Below are positions 34,353 to 48,001 of a stretch of 64,000 nucleotides of DNA, piece after piece. The stretch's first letter is position 1; each line of letters begins with the position of its first letter. Made by a program: the position numbers and the translations under genes. The notes beneath the pieces were generated by a model. It was given only the letters and a program-made list of their open reading frames with translations, searched no databases and was not told the DNA's origin. The stretch is from Scleromitrula shiraiana (lineage: Eukaryota > Ascomycota > Leotiomycetes > Helotiales > Sclerotiniaceae): the NCBI GenBank assembly GCA_028455995.1, contig JABELC010000003.1, positions 806,001 through 870,000 on the forward strand, read 5' to 3'.

Positions 34353-34629
34353 AGGTGAAGGATATCAGTGGAGTGCGATTGAACGGGGTGAATGTTTCTA
34401 ATGTCGAGAGTAGGGTACCGGTAGGAGAAGAGGCAAGGTTAAGGTAAGGTAAGGTAAAGAAAGGTAAGGTAAGGCACTGGCAAATAATTATTTGAGATGT
34501 ACTCCCGTAGGTGTAAGTAAGTAAAGTGAGTAATAAATAAGTAGATAAGTAAAAAGTATGGATAGATGATAAAAAGTAAAGTAAACCAACCCGGAATCCT
34601 TGATGCTGCAACAGGATTTATGGATAGGG

Positions 34630-34742
34630 ATTTGAATTTGGATTTGGATTTGGATTTGGATTTGAATTTGGATTTGAATTTGAATTTGAATTTGGATCTG
34701 AATCTGAATCTAAATCTAAATCTAAATCTGAATCTGAATCTA
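34630..34742. repeat. TTTGGA/TTTGAA/TCTAAA hexanucleotide repeat
   Basis: A 6-bp period runs for about 110 bp, with units grading from TTTGGA through TTTGAA to TCTAAA/TCTGAA. Confidence 0.9.
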
Positions 34743-34875
34743 GGTTGAATCTGGGATTGATGGATTGATTGATTGGGGTTGGGTTGACTTGGGTTGGATT
34801 AGGATCGAGATTGTATTGAATTGAATTGAAAGATTGAAAGGCTGGCGGCGCTTTGATACCTTTTTTTCCCTTCTG

Positions 34876-34934
34876 CTTCTTCTTCTTCTTCTTCTTCTTC
34901 TTCTTCTTCTTCTTCTTCTTCTTCTTCTTCTTCG
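34876..34934. repeat. CTT trinucleotide microsatellite
   Basis: About 19 uninterrupted CTT units. It would read as polylysine on the minus strand, but no gene context supports translation. Confidence 0.95.
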
Positions 34935-35037
34935 CGTGTACCAGGTGCTTTGATGATTGATGATAAGAATTGACGGAGAAATAATAAAAATAATAAAAAT
35001 TAAATACTTGCAATGTTACAGAATATCTCGAACAATT

Positions 35038-35122
35038 GAAGTAATGAAGTAATGAAGTAATGAAGCAATGAAGTAATGAAGCAATGAAGTAATGAAGTAA
35101 TGAAGCAATGAAGTGATGAAGC
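35038..35122. repeat. GAAGTAAT/GAAGCAAT 8-bp tandem repeat
   Basis: About ten units with a T/C alternation at one position (GTAAT versus GCAAT), an 8-bp period. Confidence 0.9.
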
Positions 35123-35875
35123 AAAGCAGCAAATTTATTACTATGAGATATTGTTTGGAGGTTATGATTTGGTTTGGTTTGATATGATACCTATAGTAAT
35201 AAGTATAATATCCATGAATGGTTCGATTAATATAATGAGTTTGAGTATATATACTATTAGTACTTCCGAGTCTAATAGTAGCAACTCATCTATATACTAC
35301 TAGTAGTACTATATAGTAGTAATTTGAATATATTTATACATTAATATATTTAAATAATAATATATATAATTACTAATATGATAAATATATTATACTAATT
35401 ATACTTATTTTATTAATTTTACTTATTTTATTTCAAGGTATATATATTATACGATTTAACTTTAATATTTTATAGATAACAGTAATTAATATAATAAAAA
35501 CATAAGATTTATTACTTTATAGATAATAATATTTACTCTAACTGGTATTATAAATATCTATCTATACACTGGCATCTATATACTAGTAGTACTTACATTA
35601 GTAGATCTATATAGCAATCTTATCTACAACATCTATCCATAAATTATTTATTTTATGTTATGTAGTACGAAAATATCAAATAGAAGTACTTAAGCTTGAG
35701 GTGATCTTACTTATTATCCTATTATCGGGGTTATACATACCTAGCTAGTAGGTAGTACTCAATCATATATAAAACAGATCTGTAACCAAAAGAGAATACA
35801 AAGAAAGAAAGGAAGAGACAAATGACAGGAGGGAGAGATAGATTAAAGGGCAAGGTAAGGCAAGGCGGCTCACAA

Positions 35876-35929
35876 GTTAGGAGTTAAGAGTTAGGAGTTA
35901 AGAGTTAGGAGTCAGGAGTCAGGAGTCAG
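35876..35929. repeat. GAGTTAG/GAGTTAA 7-bp tandem repeat
   Basis: Alternating AGGAGTT and AAGAGTT units, passing into AGGAGTC to the right. Confidence 0.85.
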
Positions 35930-36164
35930 ACTCAAAGCCAAGGTAAAGGAAACTTTGAAGCAAAGAAGGGTGACATAAACAAATCAAAGCAAAAGAGAAA
36001 GATGGTTTGAAGGCAACGTAATGCAAACACCCGTGGACATCATAGCAGAATGGTTCAGATAAATCAAAGCAAAGCAAAGAAAAGCAAAGCAAAGTGAGGC
36101 GAGGATATACCCCAGTACGTACCGGTACAACTTGTATATCTGTATCTTTCAAAGTTCTATCTTA

Positions 36165-36267
36165 CATTTTATATCTTATATCTTATATCTTATATCTTAT
36201 ATCTTATATCTTATATCTTATATCTTATATCTTATATCTTATATCTTATATCTTATATCTTATATCT
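36165..36267. repeat. TATATCT 7-bp tandem repeat
   Basis: About 15 near-perfect TATATCT units. Confidence 0.95.
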
Positions 36268-36777
36268 TCTTCACATAACACACAACACACAACACACAAT
36301 ACTATACTATACCAACAATACTACACCGTCTACATAGTATAATATGTGGTATATCAACACTAATACCAATATCAATATTAATATTCTCAAATAAATCATT
36401 TGTCACATCTATGTTTTTCACTTCACTTTATTTCATCTAGAACTAGTCCTACAATAAAAGCAGCAGCAGTAACAACTAATCACGACCATCCTTTGATAAC
36501 ACAATAATCACATTACATTTATTGATTTTCTCCTTTTGTTTTCCTGTAACAATAGTTTATAATTTATATTGTTTATCTTGTCAACCTCTTTGTTCATTTT
36601 GTTCATACTATATTGTACTATGCTACACACACACTACCTTTACATCAGAGGTCTTTGGTTGAATTGAGAAAAAGAGAGAAGTAATGGGAAATATATATAA
36701 TTTATCAACTAATCATACGCTACACAATTTTAGAAAATACTTACCTAGTCTTTCTACTCCCCATACTTACCTACCTG

Positions 36778-38421
36778 CTAGTCCAGTAGAATTGGTTCAT
36801 CCTGCGTACCACCTGGGCCAATCCTCCCTTGATCTTGATCTTTGTGTTTGGATAGAGGCTCAGATGTTGATGAAGTTAGTTTAGAAGTGCTAGGAAGACC
36901 TACCTCTTCAGTAACACCTGCATCCGAATTTAGAAGTTCAAGTGGACAATCTTCCGTCGCTGGACCAAATGATAACCAATATTCTTGTCTTTCCTTCCAA
37001 TCACTAGGAAGTTTCCAAAAGGTTTTTCGCTTCTCTTCACTCTTGCCGGGAGAAACAGGCGATCTCTCGCCCGGTTCATAATACGATTCGGAGTCTGGAA
37101 GCTCCAATGGCTTGTCTTCTGTTGCTGGACCGAGAGATAGCCAATATGCTTGTCTCTCCTTCCAATCACCCGCAAGTTTCCAAAACGCTTTTGGCCTTGG
37201 TTCACTCTTATTTTCCTCGTCTGGCTCGGAGTCTGGAAGTGCGAGCGGGTTATCTTCAGTTGCTGGGCCGAATGACAACCAGTATGCTTGTCTTTCTTCC
37301 CAGTCAACTGCAAGTGGCCAAAATGGCTTTGGTCGGAGCTCATCATCTGACAAATCGTCTTCATCGTTGACTCCCTCTACTTCCTCGCTTACAAGCGGGC
37401 CCTGAATTCGAGGCCTGACTACCGGATGTTCGTGGAGACGAAGACCATAATACAGAGCCTGGACGGGGCACTTGATTTGCATCAATACATCTACAAGACT
37501 TACCTTTCCATAGCCCCAACCTATTTCTGTATCTACATCTTGTCGCAACCGATCAAAAAACTTTGATTGCTCCGCGTGACAAGCATGTTCTACGATCTTA
37601 ACACAGACATGTATCCAATTTGCTATAGCCTCGGGATCGAGCGTACTTCTATGTTGACGAAACTCAATCGTACGCTTTGTCCTCAATGGTATGGAAAGTC
37701 CAACGATGTTGTATGCGAGACGACTCGAAGTGGATAATCCTCGGACTATTTGATTGATGTTTGAATATCTCAGTATATGATTGAGCATAGGTAAACGCGT
37801 CGGGATTCCATTATATCGTCCACCCAGTGGTGATGATAGTAATGAGCGACAGTAATGATTATCTTGGCGGTATGCCGGATGTATCTGCGAAAGTTGGTCT
37901 TCATAGGTATAGAGGAAGGCCATAAGTTTGCGGAGTACTGGAGGTTGGAATGCGTTATGACCATTGCCTACATGGACATGAATGCCTGACTGAGGGCTAC
38001 AATTGATTCGATAGGTTTTGGCCAATTCGATCACAACATCCTGGACGGCTTGGGAAGTTGAGTTGTCGTAGTAGTAAGGTGGTGAGCTGATTTCGATGGA
38101 TCGGTATCGGTAGGACTTATTTTCACCAAGCGCAGTGATATCAGTACCTACCAACCATTTTGAAAGTAAGTCCTCTTTCGAGGGCGCGTCTCTTTCAAGG
38201 ACTGCGGGGCACCCAGCCTTCACGATCGTGCGACGGATATCCTCTAATGCAGTACTCAGAGTATAACTAACATTGCCCCGTACACCTCTGGGATCACTAG
38301 GATGTAGATCTTTATCCTCGTCCTCAAGGTATGCAAGGGCAAATTCAATTTCGATGCCGAATGTAAGGCGTTTTTCTCCTGTGACTCCATCGGAGGTATG
38401 TTCTTTGGCCATAGTCACCAT
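36778..38421 (-). CDS. Putative amidoligase (Amidoligase_2 family) with three C-terminal repeats
   Basis: The first ~330 residues match the putative amidoligase family, ATP-dependent carboxylate-amine ligases related to gamma-glutamylcysteine ligase, whose fungal substrates are unknown. The single 547-residue frame starts MVTMAKEHTSDGVTGEKR. The strand LTFGIEIEFALAYLE carries the GxExE metal/ATP-binding motif. Later come YRSIEISSPPYYYD, the motif SGIHVHVGNGHNAFQPP and RTIEFRQHRSTLDPEAIANW, all family hallmarks. After residue ~345 the enzyme ends and a linker leads to three repeats of FWKLxxDWKERQxYWLSxGP plus ATED.PLxLPDSE. The end is Ser/Thr-rich. An upstream in-frame ATG at 38499 is possible. 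The gene is the last one before the 25-kb AT-rich block, so its promoter abuts degraded transposons; no frameshift or RIP-type stop is seen. Confidence 0.82.
   Translation of the reverse strand: MVTMAKEHTSDGVTGEKRLTFGIEIEFALAYLEDEDKDLHPSDPRGVRGNVSYTLSTALEDIRRTIVKAGCPAVLERDAPSKEDLLSKWLVGTDITALGENKSYRYRSIEISSPPYYYDNSTSQAVQDVVIELAKTYRINCSPQSGIHVHVGNGHNAFQPPVLRKLMAFLYTYEDQLSQIHPAYRQDNHYCRSLLSSPLGGRYNGIPTRLPMLNHILRYSNINQIVRGLSTSSRLAYNIVGLSIPLRTKRTIEFRQHRSTLDPEAIANWIHVCVKIVEHACHAEQSKFFDRLRQDVDTEIGWGYGKVSLVDVLMQIKCPVQALYYGLRLHEHPVVRPRIQGPLVSEEVEGVNDEDDLSDDELRPKPFWPLAVDWEERQAYWLSFGPATEDNPLALPDSEPDEENKSEPRPKAFWKLAGDWKERQAYWLSLGPATEDKPLELPDSESYYEPGERSPVSPGKSEEKRKTFWKLPSDWKERQEYWLSFGPATEDCPLELLNSDAGVTEEVGLPSTSKLTSSTSEPLSKHKDQDQGRIGPGGTQDEPILLD
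36926..37332 (-). repeat. Three coding repeats in the amidoligase C-terminus
   Basis: Units lie at about 37225-37332, 37089-37196 and 36926-37030. Each codes for FW(P/K)L..DW(K/E)ERQ.YWLS followed by GPATED.PL and an acidic end. Linkers between them are acidic and differ in length (about 10 to 20 residues). Similarity between units is high in protein and still visible in DNA, so the triplication is fairly recent or under selection. Confidence 0.9.
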
Positions 38422-39187
38422 GATTGTTTGTATTCGATTGCTTATAGGATATAACTTATGTTGATGATTATCTAAAAAACGGAAAATCAATACGATCATT
38501 TACAATAACTTACTGGCTGGCTTTATATATAACAACGTCTTTGTGTTCGAGAGGATTGTTCCATAGGGTATAAACAATGCCAGCCCTTTATTATGTATCT
38601 TTATTACAACAAATATAATAAAGAAACACATTTCCAACTGTGTAACCCCTTTATCTTATCGAGACCTCAATCTTAACAATGTTCAATCTTAACGATGTCT
38701 TTATAATACCGAAAGTGCCGAAAGTGAGAATCAATTCAATATGCCTGATGAATATTTGAGTAGAAGTTGAATTATTCTGATATTGAAAATTTATATTGGA
38801 TTATAATACATTCATCACATTATATTATATCGCTGAATAGATTGTTTGATAGTTTATAACAAATACAAATGTAGGATTTGAAGATAAAACTTAATTAACG
38901 AAACTTATAAGTTATTTTGAATAATAAAATTCAAAGTTAGAATTTTTGATTTTATTATAAAAAAAGTTTCAAAATTATTAAAAAAAAGTATGATTTATAA
39001 TAAATATAATCATTAAATATCAAATTAGATAAATACAAAAAAATAATGAAGATAATAATTATATTTGAAACTTTATATTGAATCTTATTTATTGTTAAAA
39101 ATATCTATCAAAGGAATATATATATGATTATATTTTATATATAATAAAACAATTTTTTAATTTAATTTATAGATTTCAGTATTATTA
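38422..39187. other. Amidoligase promoter and transition into the AT-rich block
   Basis: Base composition falls from mixed at 38500-38750 to nearly pure A+T beyond 38800. No gene and no recognised repeat is seen. Confidence 0.5.
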
Positions 39188-40208
39188 TTCGGTCAAATTG
39201 AAATTGAAATACATATAAAATAAACGAATCTACAAGTTCTCAAAATCGTCGATCTTATATAAAATATTTTTTATATTAATATAAATAAATTGATCAATAC
39301 TATTTTAATCAAAATATAATGGATATTATATTAATTATTTTTATTAATTATATAATATTATATATATATATATCAATCAAGATACTTTTTTATCAATTCA
39401 AAATATCATATTAAAATATTATTTAAATTATTAATATTTAATATTTCAGTTTGAACTTAATTATAATTTTTTTAATATTTTATATTAAAAAATAGTAAAA
39501 GTATAATTGAATATATAAAAAAAGGCTTTTACTTGATATAAATATTATATCTTAAAATATAATATAATTTTATTAAAAAGTTAGAATTAAAAAAGTATTT
39601 TAAATTTTTCAAAATTTTCAAAAATTTTAAAAATTTTAAAAACTTTAAAAACTTTTAATAATTTACTTAAATCAAAATTATATTCAATAATATTTTAATA
39701 TAATAATTATAAAAATATAAATTATTATATACGAAATTTTGAAATGATTTTGATAATTTTTAAAAATCAAAATTATAATAATATTTAATATTTATAAGTA
39801 TTATATATATTTTTTTAATTTAATTATATTATATTTTTTATATATTTTTAATATATATAATGTCCATATTACTAGTAAATAAAAACTTGTTTTTATATAT
39901 TCAAATATAATTTGATTATTTTTTAATATAATAATTTATTTAATTTATATTAAAATAAAATTATTGTATATTAATATGATTTTTACTTTACATTTAATTA
40001 AATATTATAAATTATAAATTATTTCTTTAAAGTTTGATTATTAAAAAGAATATTTTAATATAAAAATGATTGATATTTAAAATTCTAAATGATTTTATAA
40101 ATAATTGATTGATTTATTTATATCGATACAAAAAATGTTTTATACAAAATCATGGATTTTAAGGGAATTCATTTATTTTGTACATGCTTCAATTTTAATT
40201 CGATCGAG
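39188..40208. mobile_element. TIR element copy, RIP-degraded, with TA flanks
   Basis: About 1.02 kb bounded by inverted ends: left TTCGGTCAAATTGAAATTGA and right end ...TTTTAATTCGATCGAG, each with TA outside. The ends match those at 57499-58486, including the subterminal CAAAATCGTCGATCTTATAT. No coding capacity remains. The TA target and TIRs suggest a Tc1/mariner-like or MITE element. Confidence 0.72.
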
Positions 40209-40356
40209 TATATGATTTAAAATGAAAATAAAAATAGTATAAATTAATTATAAAAATTGTATAACAAATAATTATTTATAAATTTAAAATAAGTTATATA
40301 AGTTAAAAAGTTATATAATTTTTTAGTATTATATAATATCGATTAACATATAATAT

Positions 40357-40516
40357 TGTCTGTACAATCAACACGTGACCTTACATCACGTGCCCGTTAA
40401 GGAGACATACTCTCAACAGCGTACAACATTTTTCTTGATCTCCTTGAACATAATAATATAATATAGAGAATATCTTTATATTGTATAATTCTATTTTTTT
40501 GAAAATTTTTGAGATA
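40357..40516 (-). repeat. 160-bp LTR, 3' LTR of element G
   Basis: It aligns over its full 160 bp with five other copies. Its 3' half keeps G/C (CACGTG-N9-CACGTG plus CCGTTAAGGAG), while its 5' half is reduced to A/T. Confidence 0.82.
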
Positions 40517-42437
40517 TTAATTAATATATATATCATAAATTGGAACTTTTATTTCATATATAATATTAATTTTGATAATTTTGATAAATTTTAAATATTT
40601 TTATTTATTATTAACAAAAAGCTCTCTATAATTTTTAATAATAAAAGAATCTATAAATTATTTAATTTTTAATAAAAAAAGAATTAAGTTTTATAATATT
40701 TAAATATATATTATAGAAAAAATAGTTTTTAATTTTAATTTAAACATTATAAAATTTAAATATTTATTATAAATAAAATGGGTTTAAATTAATTTTAAAA
40801 TTATAAAATCTAAATATTTATTACAAATAAAATAATAATAAAAATATAAAGTATATTATATTATTTAAATATATATTATATTATTTAAAAAAACGTTTTA
40901 AAAAATAAAAATATTAATAATAATAATTATTTTATTATAATTATAAAAGCAATAATAAAGTTATTTATATAAAAGTTTTTATTTAAAAATCTTTATTAAA
41001 ATCTTTAATAATCTTTATTTTCATATTTTTATATTTTTATATTTTTTTATTATTATCTTATTTACTTTTTTATGTTATAATGAATTTTTTTATTATACAT
41101 TTATTTCATAAATCAAAATAATTATATTTGATTTAAAAATTTTATTAAATCAAATTAGAATTTAATATTAAATTCATTTTGTAAACTAAAATAATTATAT
41201 TTAATTCAAAACTTTATTAAATTAAACTTTAATTTAATATTAAATATTTATTTAATAATAATAAAAAAATTAAATAAAAATATATTTAATAACAATTATT
41301 ATAATATCTAATAAATAAATACAAAGCATTATTTAAAGTATCTTTTTATTTTATATTATAATATTATAAATAATATAATAAATAAAAATAATATAAAGAA
41401 TAAAAGAGATTTGAGAAATGTAAATATAAATTTTAAATAATTATAAAAAAAAGTAATTTATTAAATATAAATATTTAAAATCTAAAATTATAATTAAAAT
41501 TTTGATAATTAAAAAAACTTTTAATCAAATTAAAAAATTTTAATCAATATTAAAAATATTATTAAAAAACTTTAATAAAAATCCAATATATACAAATCTA
41601 TTATAAAAACAATATTAATAAAAAATATCTTAATAAATACAAATTCTAATATTAGAAATATAAATAAATAATATTTTTAAAGAATTTATATTTGATTTTA
41701 AAAAATAATAATAATAAAAAAATAATAATATACATAACTTTAAATATAATCAAAACCTTAAATTTAAATAAAATAAAAGATATTAAAAAGATTTATTTAA
41801 TAAATTATTTTTAAGCAATTTAGATTTTATTAATAAATTTAAAAAATATATTTTATAAAATTTATATATAATGAATTATTATCTAGAATATAAATTTGAT
41901 AAATATATAATTAATAATTTAAAAATCTTTATCAATATAAATCTATAAATAAACTTTAAAAAAATATTTAAAAATATTAATATAAAAATATTTTAAACAT
42001 TAAATAAAGAATATTTAATACTAATAATAAAAATATTATAAAAAAATAATGTTTATATTAATATATTTATTTTAATACTTTATATATTATATAATATAAT
42101 ATATATAAGATTATATTTTAAATGGATTAAAAATTATCTAAAGAAATTTATAAAAATCAATTAATAAAATTTAAATCTAATAATATAAAAATAATAATAA
42201 AAAATTTAAAAAAGAAATAAAATTAAAGAAAAAAATATAAAAAAAACAAATTAAATAAAATATTTTAATTATTTAAATAATAATTAAATTGTCAAAATAA
42301 TTTAATAAATTATTAAAAAATATTTAATTTATAATAAAAATTGATTTTAAATATTTATTTAAAACTATTTTAATAATAATATATAAATTAATAAATTATA
42401 TTGTTTAATATATAATTTTATTTCAAAATAATTATAT

Positions 42438-42597
42438 TGTTTATATAGTCAATATATAATTTTATATTATATGTTTATTAAGGAGATATATATTTTTGAT
42501 AGTGTATAATATTTTTTTTGATCTTTTTGAATATAATAATATAATATAAAGAATATTTTATATTATATAGTTTTATATCTTTAAAATTATATAAATA
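42438..42597 (-). repeat. 160-bp LTR, 3' LTR of element H
   Basis: Fully AT-converted copy, aligned base for base with the LTR at 50280-50439. Confidence 0.8.
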
Positions 42598-42954
42598 TTA
42601 ATTAATATATATATTATAAATTAGGATTTTTATTTTATATATAATATTAATTTTAATAAATTCTAAATATTTTTATTTATTATTGATAAAGAAATTTTTA
42701 TAATTTTTAATAATAAAAAGATTTATAGATGATTTAGTTTTCGATAAAAAAAAGAATTAAATTTTATAATATTTAAATATATATTGCAAAAACAAAAATT
42801 TAATTTTAATTTGAATATTATAAAATTTAGATGTTTATTATAAGCAAAATAATCTTTAAATCGATTTTAAAATTATAAAATTTAAATATTTATTATAAAC
42901 AAAATAATGATAAAAATATAAATTATATTATATTATTTAAATATATATTATATT

Positions 42955-43114
42955 TGTTTGTATGACTCCAGGGGTATAGAACTATACAATTATGAGTATT
43001 ATCTATATTGTATTATTTATTCAAAGAGTTTAAAAAAAGTGTTATACATTATTAAAGATATATATCTTTTTAATGAATATATAATGTAAAATTATGTATT
43101 TGATTATATAAATA
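42955..43114 (+). repeat. 160-bp LTR, 5' LTR of element Y
   Basis: Begins TGTTTGTATGACTCCAGGGG. The first ~30 bp keep G/C, and the rest is AT-converted. Confidence 0.85.
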
Positions 43115-46100
43115 TTAATAACTTTTTAAAAATTTGATATTATATATATAAAAAATTAAATTTTATAAAAATTATAAATTATTTATATAAAATAAAAATA
43201 AAATAAACTTTTTTTAACTTTTTATTATTTTGAAATTTTTATAATTTATTTATATATAATATAATATTTTAAAATTAGATTAAAATAAATATTATTTAAA
43301 TTATATATTATCATTATTCTATATTATTATTATTTTTTATATTATATATTTTATTATTTTATTTTATAATAATTATATATAAACTAAATAAATAAAATTG
43401 ATTATTATTTAATTATTTTTTAAAAAATAAACAAAAAAAAAATTAAAATCTTTTTTTATATTTAATTTATTTATTAATCTTTATTAATATTTTATTTATA
43501 TTAATAAATTTTTTTAATATTAAATAAAGCTTTATTTTTGTTATTATATTTATTAAATTATTATTATTATTAATCTATTATATTTCTATAATTTTTTTGT
43601 ATTTATATAATTAATATAATATTATAATATTAATTATAAATTGTTTTTTGATTATTGTTTTAAATTTAATTAATAATTAAAATAAAAAATACAAATTAAT
43701 ATAAATAATTAATAATAAAATATAATTATTAAAAATCTTATCGATTATATTTTTAATAATAATTATTATATTAAAATCAAAAATCATTATATAAAATTTT
43801 AATATTAATATAATTTAAATAATATAATTATATTTGATTAAAAATTAATATATAATATTTGCATTTTTATTTTTATTTATTAATATAATAATATATTTAA
43901 TTTAAAATAATAAATTAAAGTTATTAATATATAAAATATTAATAAATATATATATATAAAAATTATTAGAATTAAATAATATAAATCAAAGTTTTTTTAT
44001 AAAGTTTTTTTTTTATTATTATATATATTTATTAAATGTTTTTATATTTTTATTATTTAATTAGATATTTTATATAATTTATATTAAATTGAATAAAACT
44101 TTAAATTAATAATAAATTGCAATATAAATACTATAAATGCATTATATAATATATTGTTTTTTTGATATTATATTTTTTTAAAATTTATTATATATTTTAT
44201 ATATATTAATATTAATATTTTTAATTTGCTTTATATTTTTATATTAAAATTTTTAATTTATTATAATTATTAAATTTTTTAATAATATTAAATCATTATT
44301 GAATTTAAATAAATATATTTCAATTAATTATTTTTATTTTTTAAATAAAAATTTAATTTCTTTTAAAAAATATTTTTTTTTATAAATGAATTATTTATTA
44401 ATAATAATTAAAATATTATTGATTTATATTATTATAATTTTAAATCTTTATTTTTATATATATAATAAATAAAAATCATATATTAATATTATTATTTTAA
44501 ATTTTATAATATAATAATTTAAATATATATTAAATTAATAATTTTCTATCTTTAGAATTCTATATAATAATTATATTATATAAAATATAGTTTTTAATAA
44601 ATATTTTATTTCTAGAATTATATATATAAAAATAAAATGCATAAATTTTAAATTTGTTTATATATATATTTAAATAATATTATATAAATAAATATTAAAT
44701 ATATCATTATTTTTTATTATTATTATAATTATTAATATTAACTAATAAATTGAATATTATATAATTAAAGATTATATAAATATAATATATTTTTTTATAT
44801 TATTAAAATTTTATATAATAAATCTTGATTTTTTATATATATTTTTTATATTTAAATATTTAAATTTATTAATTTATTTATATTTAAAGATTTTTATTTT
44901 TATCAAAATCTTTTTTTATTTTGTTATTTTGAATATATTGATTTTTATTAATTTATTTAGTTTTTTTTTTTTAATTTTATATATATTTTATTTATTTATT
45001 TTTTTATTGTATTTAGTTTGTTTAATAAAAAAAATCGATCTATTTATAAAAAAAGCTTTAATTAAATATATAATATATTTATTATTTAATGATATTATAA
45101 TATCTAATAATATTTTTTTAAAATTTTTATTTTTTATATATAATTTAAATTATATTTTTTATTATATATTTTATTAAATATATTAATAAAATTAAATCAT
45201 TATTAATAATAAAATATTAGAGCTTTAATCTTTTTTTGATTTCTTATATTTGTAAATTATTAATTTAAATAATTTGAATATTATTATTTTTAATATTTTT
45301 TAAATAATTGGTTAATTATTGTTGTTATTTATAGATATAAATGATATATAGTTTTTTATATATATTATTAATAATATTGATATTGGATTAATAGGGTTTT
45401 TATAATATAGATGAATCAATAATGATTATATTATTATAATATGATTATTTATATTGATTTTGTAGTTTTTGTTTTTTATTAATTTAAAAATGTAAAATTC
45501 TATTTATTTTTTTTTTTTTTTTTAATAATCTTTTTATATATTAGAATTTTTAAATGTATTTTTAGATTATATATTATATATATAGATAATTTATTTTATT
45601 TTTATAATATATTTTTTATTAATTAAATTATTTTATATTTATAAATTTTATTATTTGTTTTTTATAATTTTATTATTTGATTAATAATAATTTTTATTAA
45701 TAAATCTAATTTTTTTATATATATAAACATATTGAATATTAAAAATATTAGAATTAATTTATTAAAGCTTATTGAATTATTTATAGCCTTTATTATTATT
45801 TATAATATTTATTTTTTTATAAAATTAGATTGTTATAATTCGTTTTATAGAATTTTAAATATTTATTATATAATTTTATAATATTATTTAATTTTATTAA
45901 TTAATTAATAAAATTTTATAAAAATTAATTTTATTTTAATTATTATAATATTTATATATTTATTAAATTTTTTTATAATAAACTATATATTTATATTAAT
46001 AATAATATAATTTAAAGATTTTATATAAATATTAATCTATTTAAATCAAATTATATTCTAAATATATTTTATTAATAAATTATTTAGGAATGTTATGGTT

Positions 46101-48001
46101 TAATATTTTATTATTTTATTAAATATATATAATGTTACTTTTTTATTTATATATATAATATTAATTATAATTATATAATTAAATTAAATATTATTATTTT
46201 TATTATTATTAATTTTAAATTTAAATCTTTTTAATAATTTATTATATATTTAATATTAATTATAATATTTCGTTAATTTATTAATCTTACTTTTATTTAT
46301 ATTATTATAATCAATTTATTTAAATATATTATATAATCTATAAATAACTAGATAATCAAAATGTTTATATAAATATTATAATTTTATTTTTATAAAATAA
46401 TAAATATTATTTAAAATTATAAATTATATAAATATATTATAATTATGTTTTTATAATAAAAAACTATAACTATATTTCTATATAATAAAAAAATATTCAT
46501 TAATTTTATTATGAATAATTTAATTTTTGATATTATTAAAAAATATATCAAATTTGTTTATATTTATTAATCAAAATAAAAATAATATACTTATATAAAT
46601 AATATAAACTTTGATTTATTTAATTAATAATTCGATTTTATATAATCCAATAAATTTTTTAATATTTTTTTTCTTAAATATAATTTTTATAATTTTTATT
46701 TTATTATAATTAATAATTAAATTAGTTAATTTTTATAATATTTTGAATTATTATTTATTAATAATTAATATCATTATTATTTTTATATCGATTATAACAC
46801 TTTAAAACTTATTAAAATCATATTTACTATTTATAAAAAATATTTTAAAATTATATATAATTTACTTTGATACTATATTTTTATTAATTTAATTATTATT
46901 AAATAATTTTTTATATATTAATATATATTTAAATACTTTTTTTATAAATCTAATAATTATTTATAAATTATTAACTAAACTATTTAATATATAATATATT
47001 TTTAATATAATTTTATTTAAATATTTTATTTTTATATAAAATATTTTATAAATCTTTTTAATATCCTTTTTTTTATCTTTTATTTTTTTTATAATATACT
47101 AAGAATTGTTTATATATATAATTATTATTATTTTTAATGATTTTTTTTTGTATTTTTTTTAAGTTTTATTTTTATTTGACTTTAAATAATTTATAAAAAA
47201 ACATTTTTTTTTTATATATTTAATATTATTTTTTATAATTTGATTTAAAATTATCTTTATTATATTAATTTCAAGTATTAAATTATAATCTAGATCAATT
47301 TCAATAATTATTATATTCTTTTTAATTATTATAATTATTTATTTTATTATATTTGCTATAATTAAAGCTTTTATTTTAGTTTTATAAATTATTTATAAAT
47401 TTTTTTTTAATATAATATATATTAATATTATTATTTTATAATTCATTATAGATCTAGATCATTTTTTTAATTTTTTAAATAAGATTAAAAATATTTATAA
47501 TTAATCAATAATATATTTAAATATATTATTTGATTTATTAATATAATAAGATTATTTTTTTATAAAGATATAATTGGCTTTTTATATTATTTAATAAAAT
47601 TTTATATAATTACTTTATTTTTATAAAAAATAATTTCAAATATTATTCAAGTTTTTTTTTTGATTTTTATTTATAATACTTTTTATTATTAGTTTTATCT
47701 ATTTATTTATTATATTATAATAATATAATTTTTTCTAATATTGTATTTTAAACTCTATAATTAAACTCTTTATTTTTTATAAAAATATAATAAAATTTAA
47801 TATATAATATTTAAATATTTTGTTTTTAAATATAATTAAAAATGTTATTACTATAAATTCATTTATAATATTTATATATTATAAAATTAATTTATAATCA
47901 AAGATATTATTTTTATTATTAAATTTTATTGTATTATTATATATTTTATTTAAATTAATCTAATATTAAACTTTTAATATATAATATTAATAGTTTTCTT
48001 T

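Larger units (their letters stand above)
33751..36777. other. 3-kb gene-free spacer dense in micro- and minisatellites
   Basis: No convincing gene is seen between divergent ends of RAC and the amidoligase stop. Many different tandem repeats follow one another (listed separately). The stretch 35200-35700 is AT-rich with ACTAGTAGTA-like runs but no recognisable transposon. The left edge must hold the RAC promoter and 5' leader. Confidence 0.6.

Noticed and set aside
34618..35124. 168-codon minus-strand ORF with polylysine
   Set aside because: It strings together three different microsatellites; no conserved domain and no gene structure.
36094..36342. 82-codon ORF with ILYLISY repeats
   Set aside because: Translation of the TATATCT tandem repeat.
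44929..45177. 82-codon hydrophobic ORF in the AT block
   Set aside because: It lies in the internal region of element Y; its hydrophobicity follows from T-rich codons, and the K copy is broken here.
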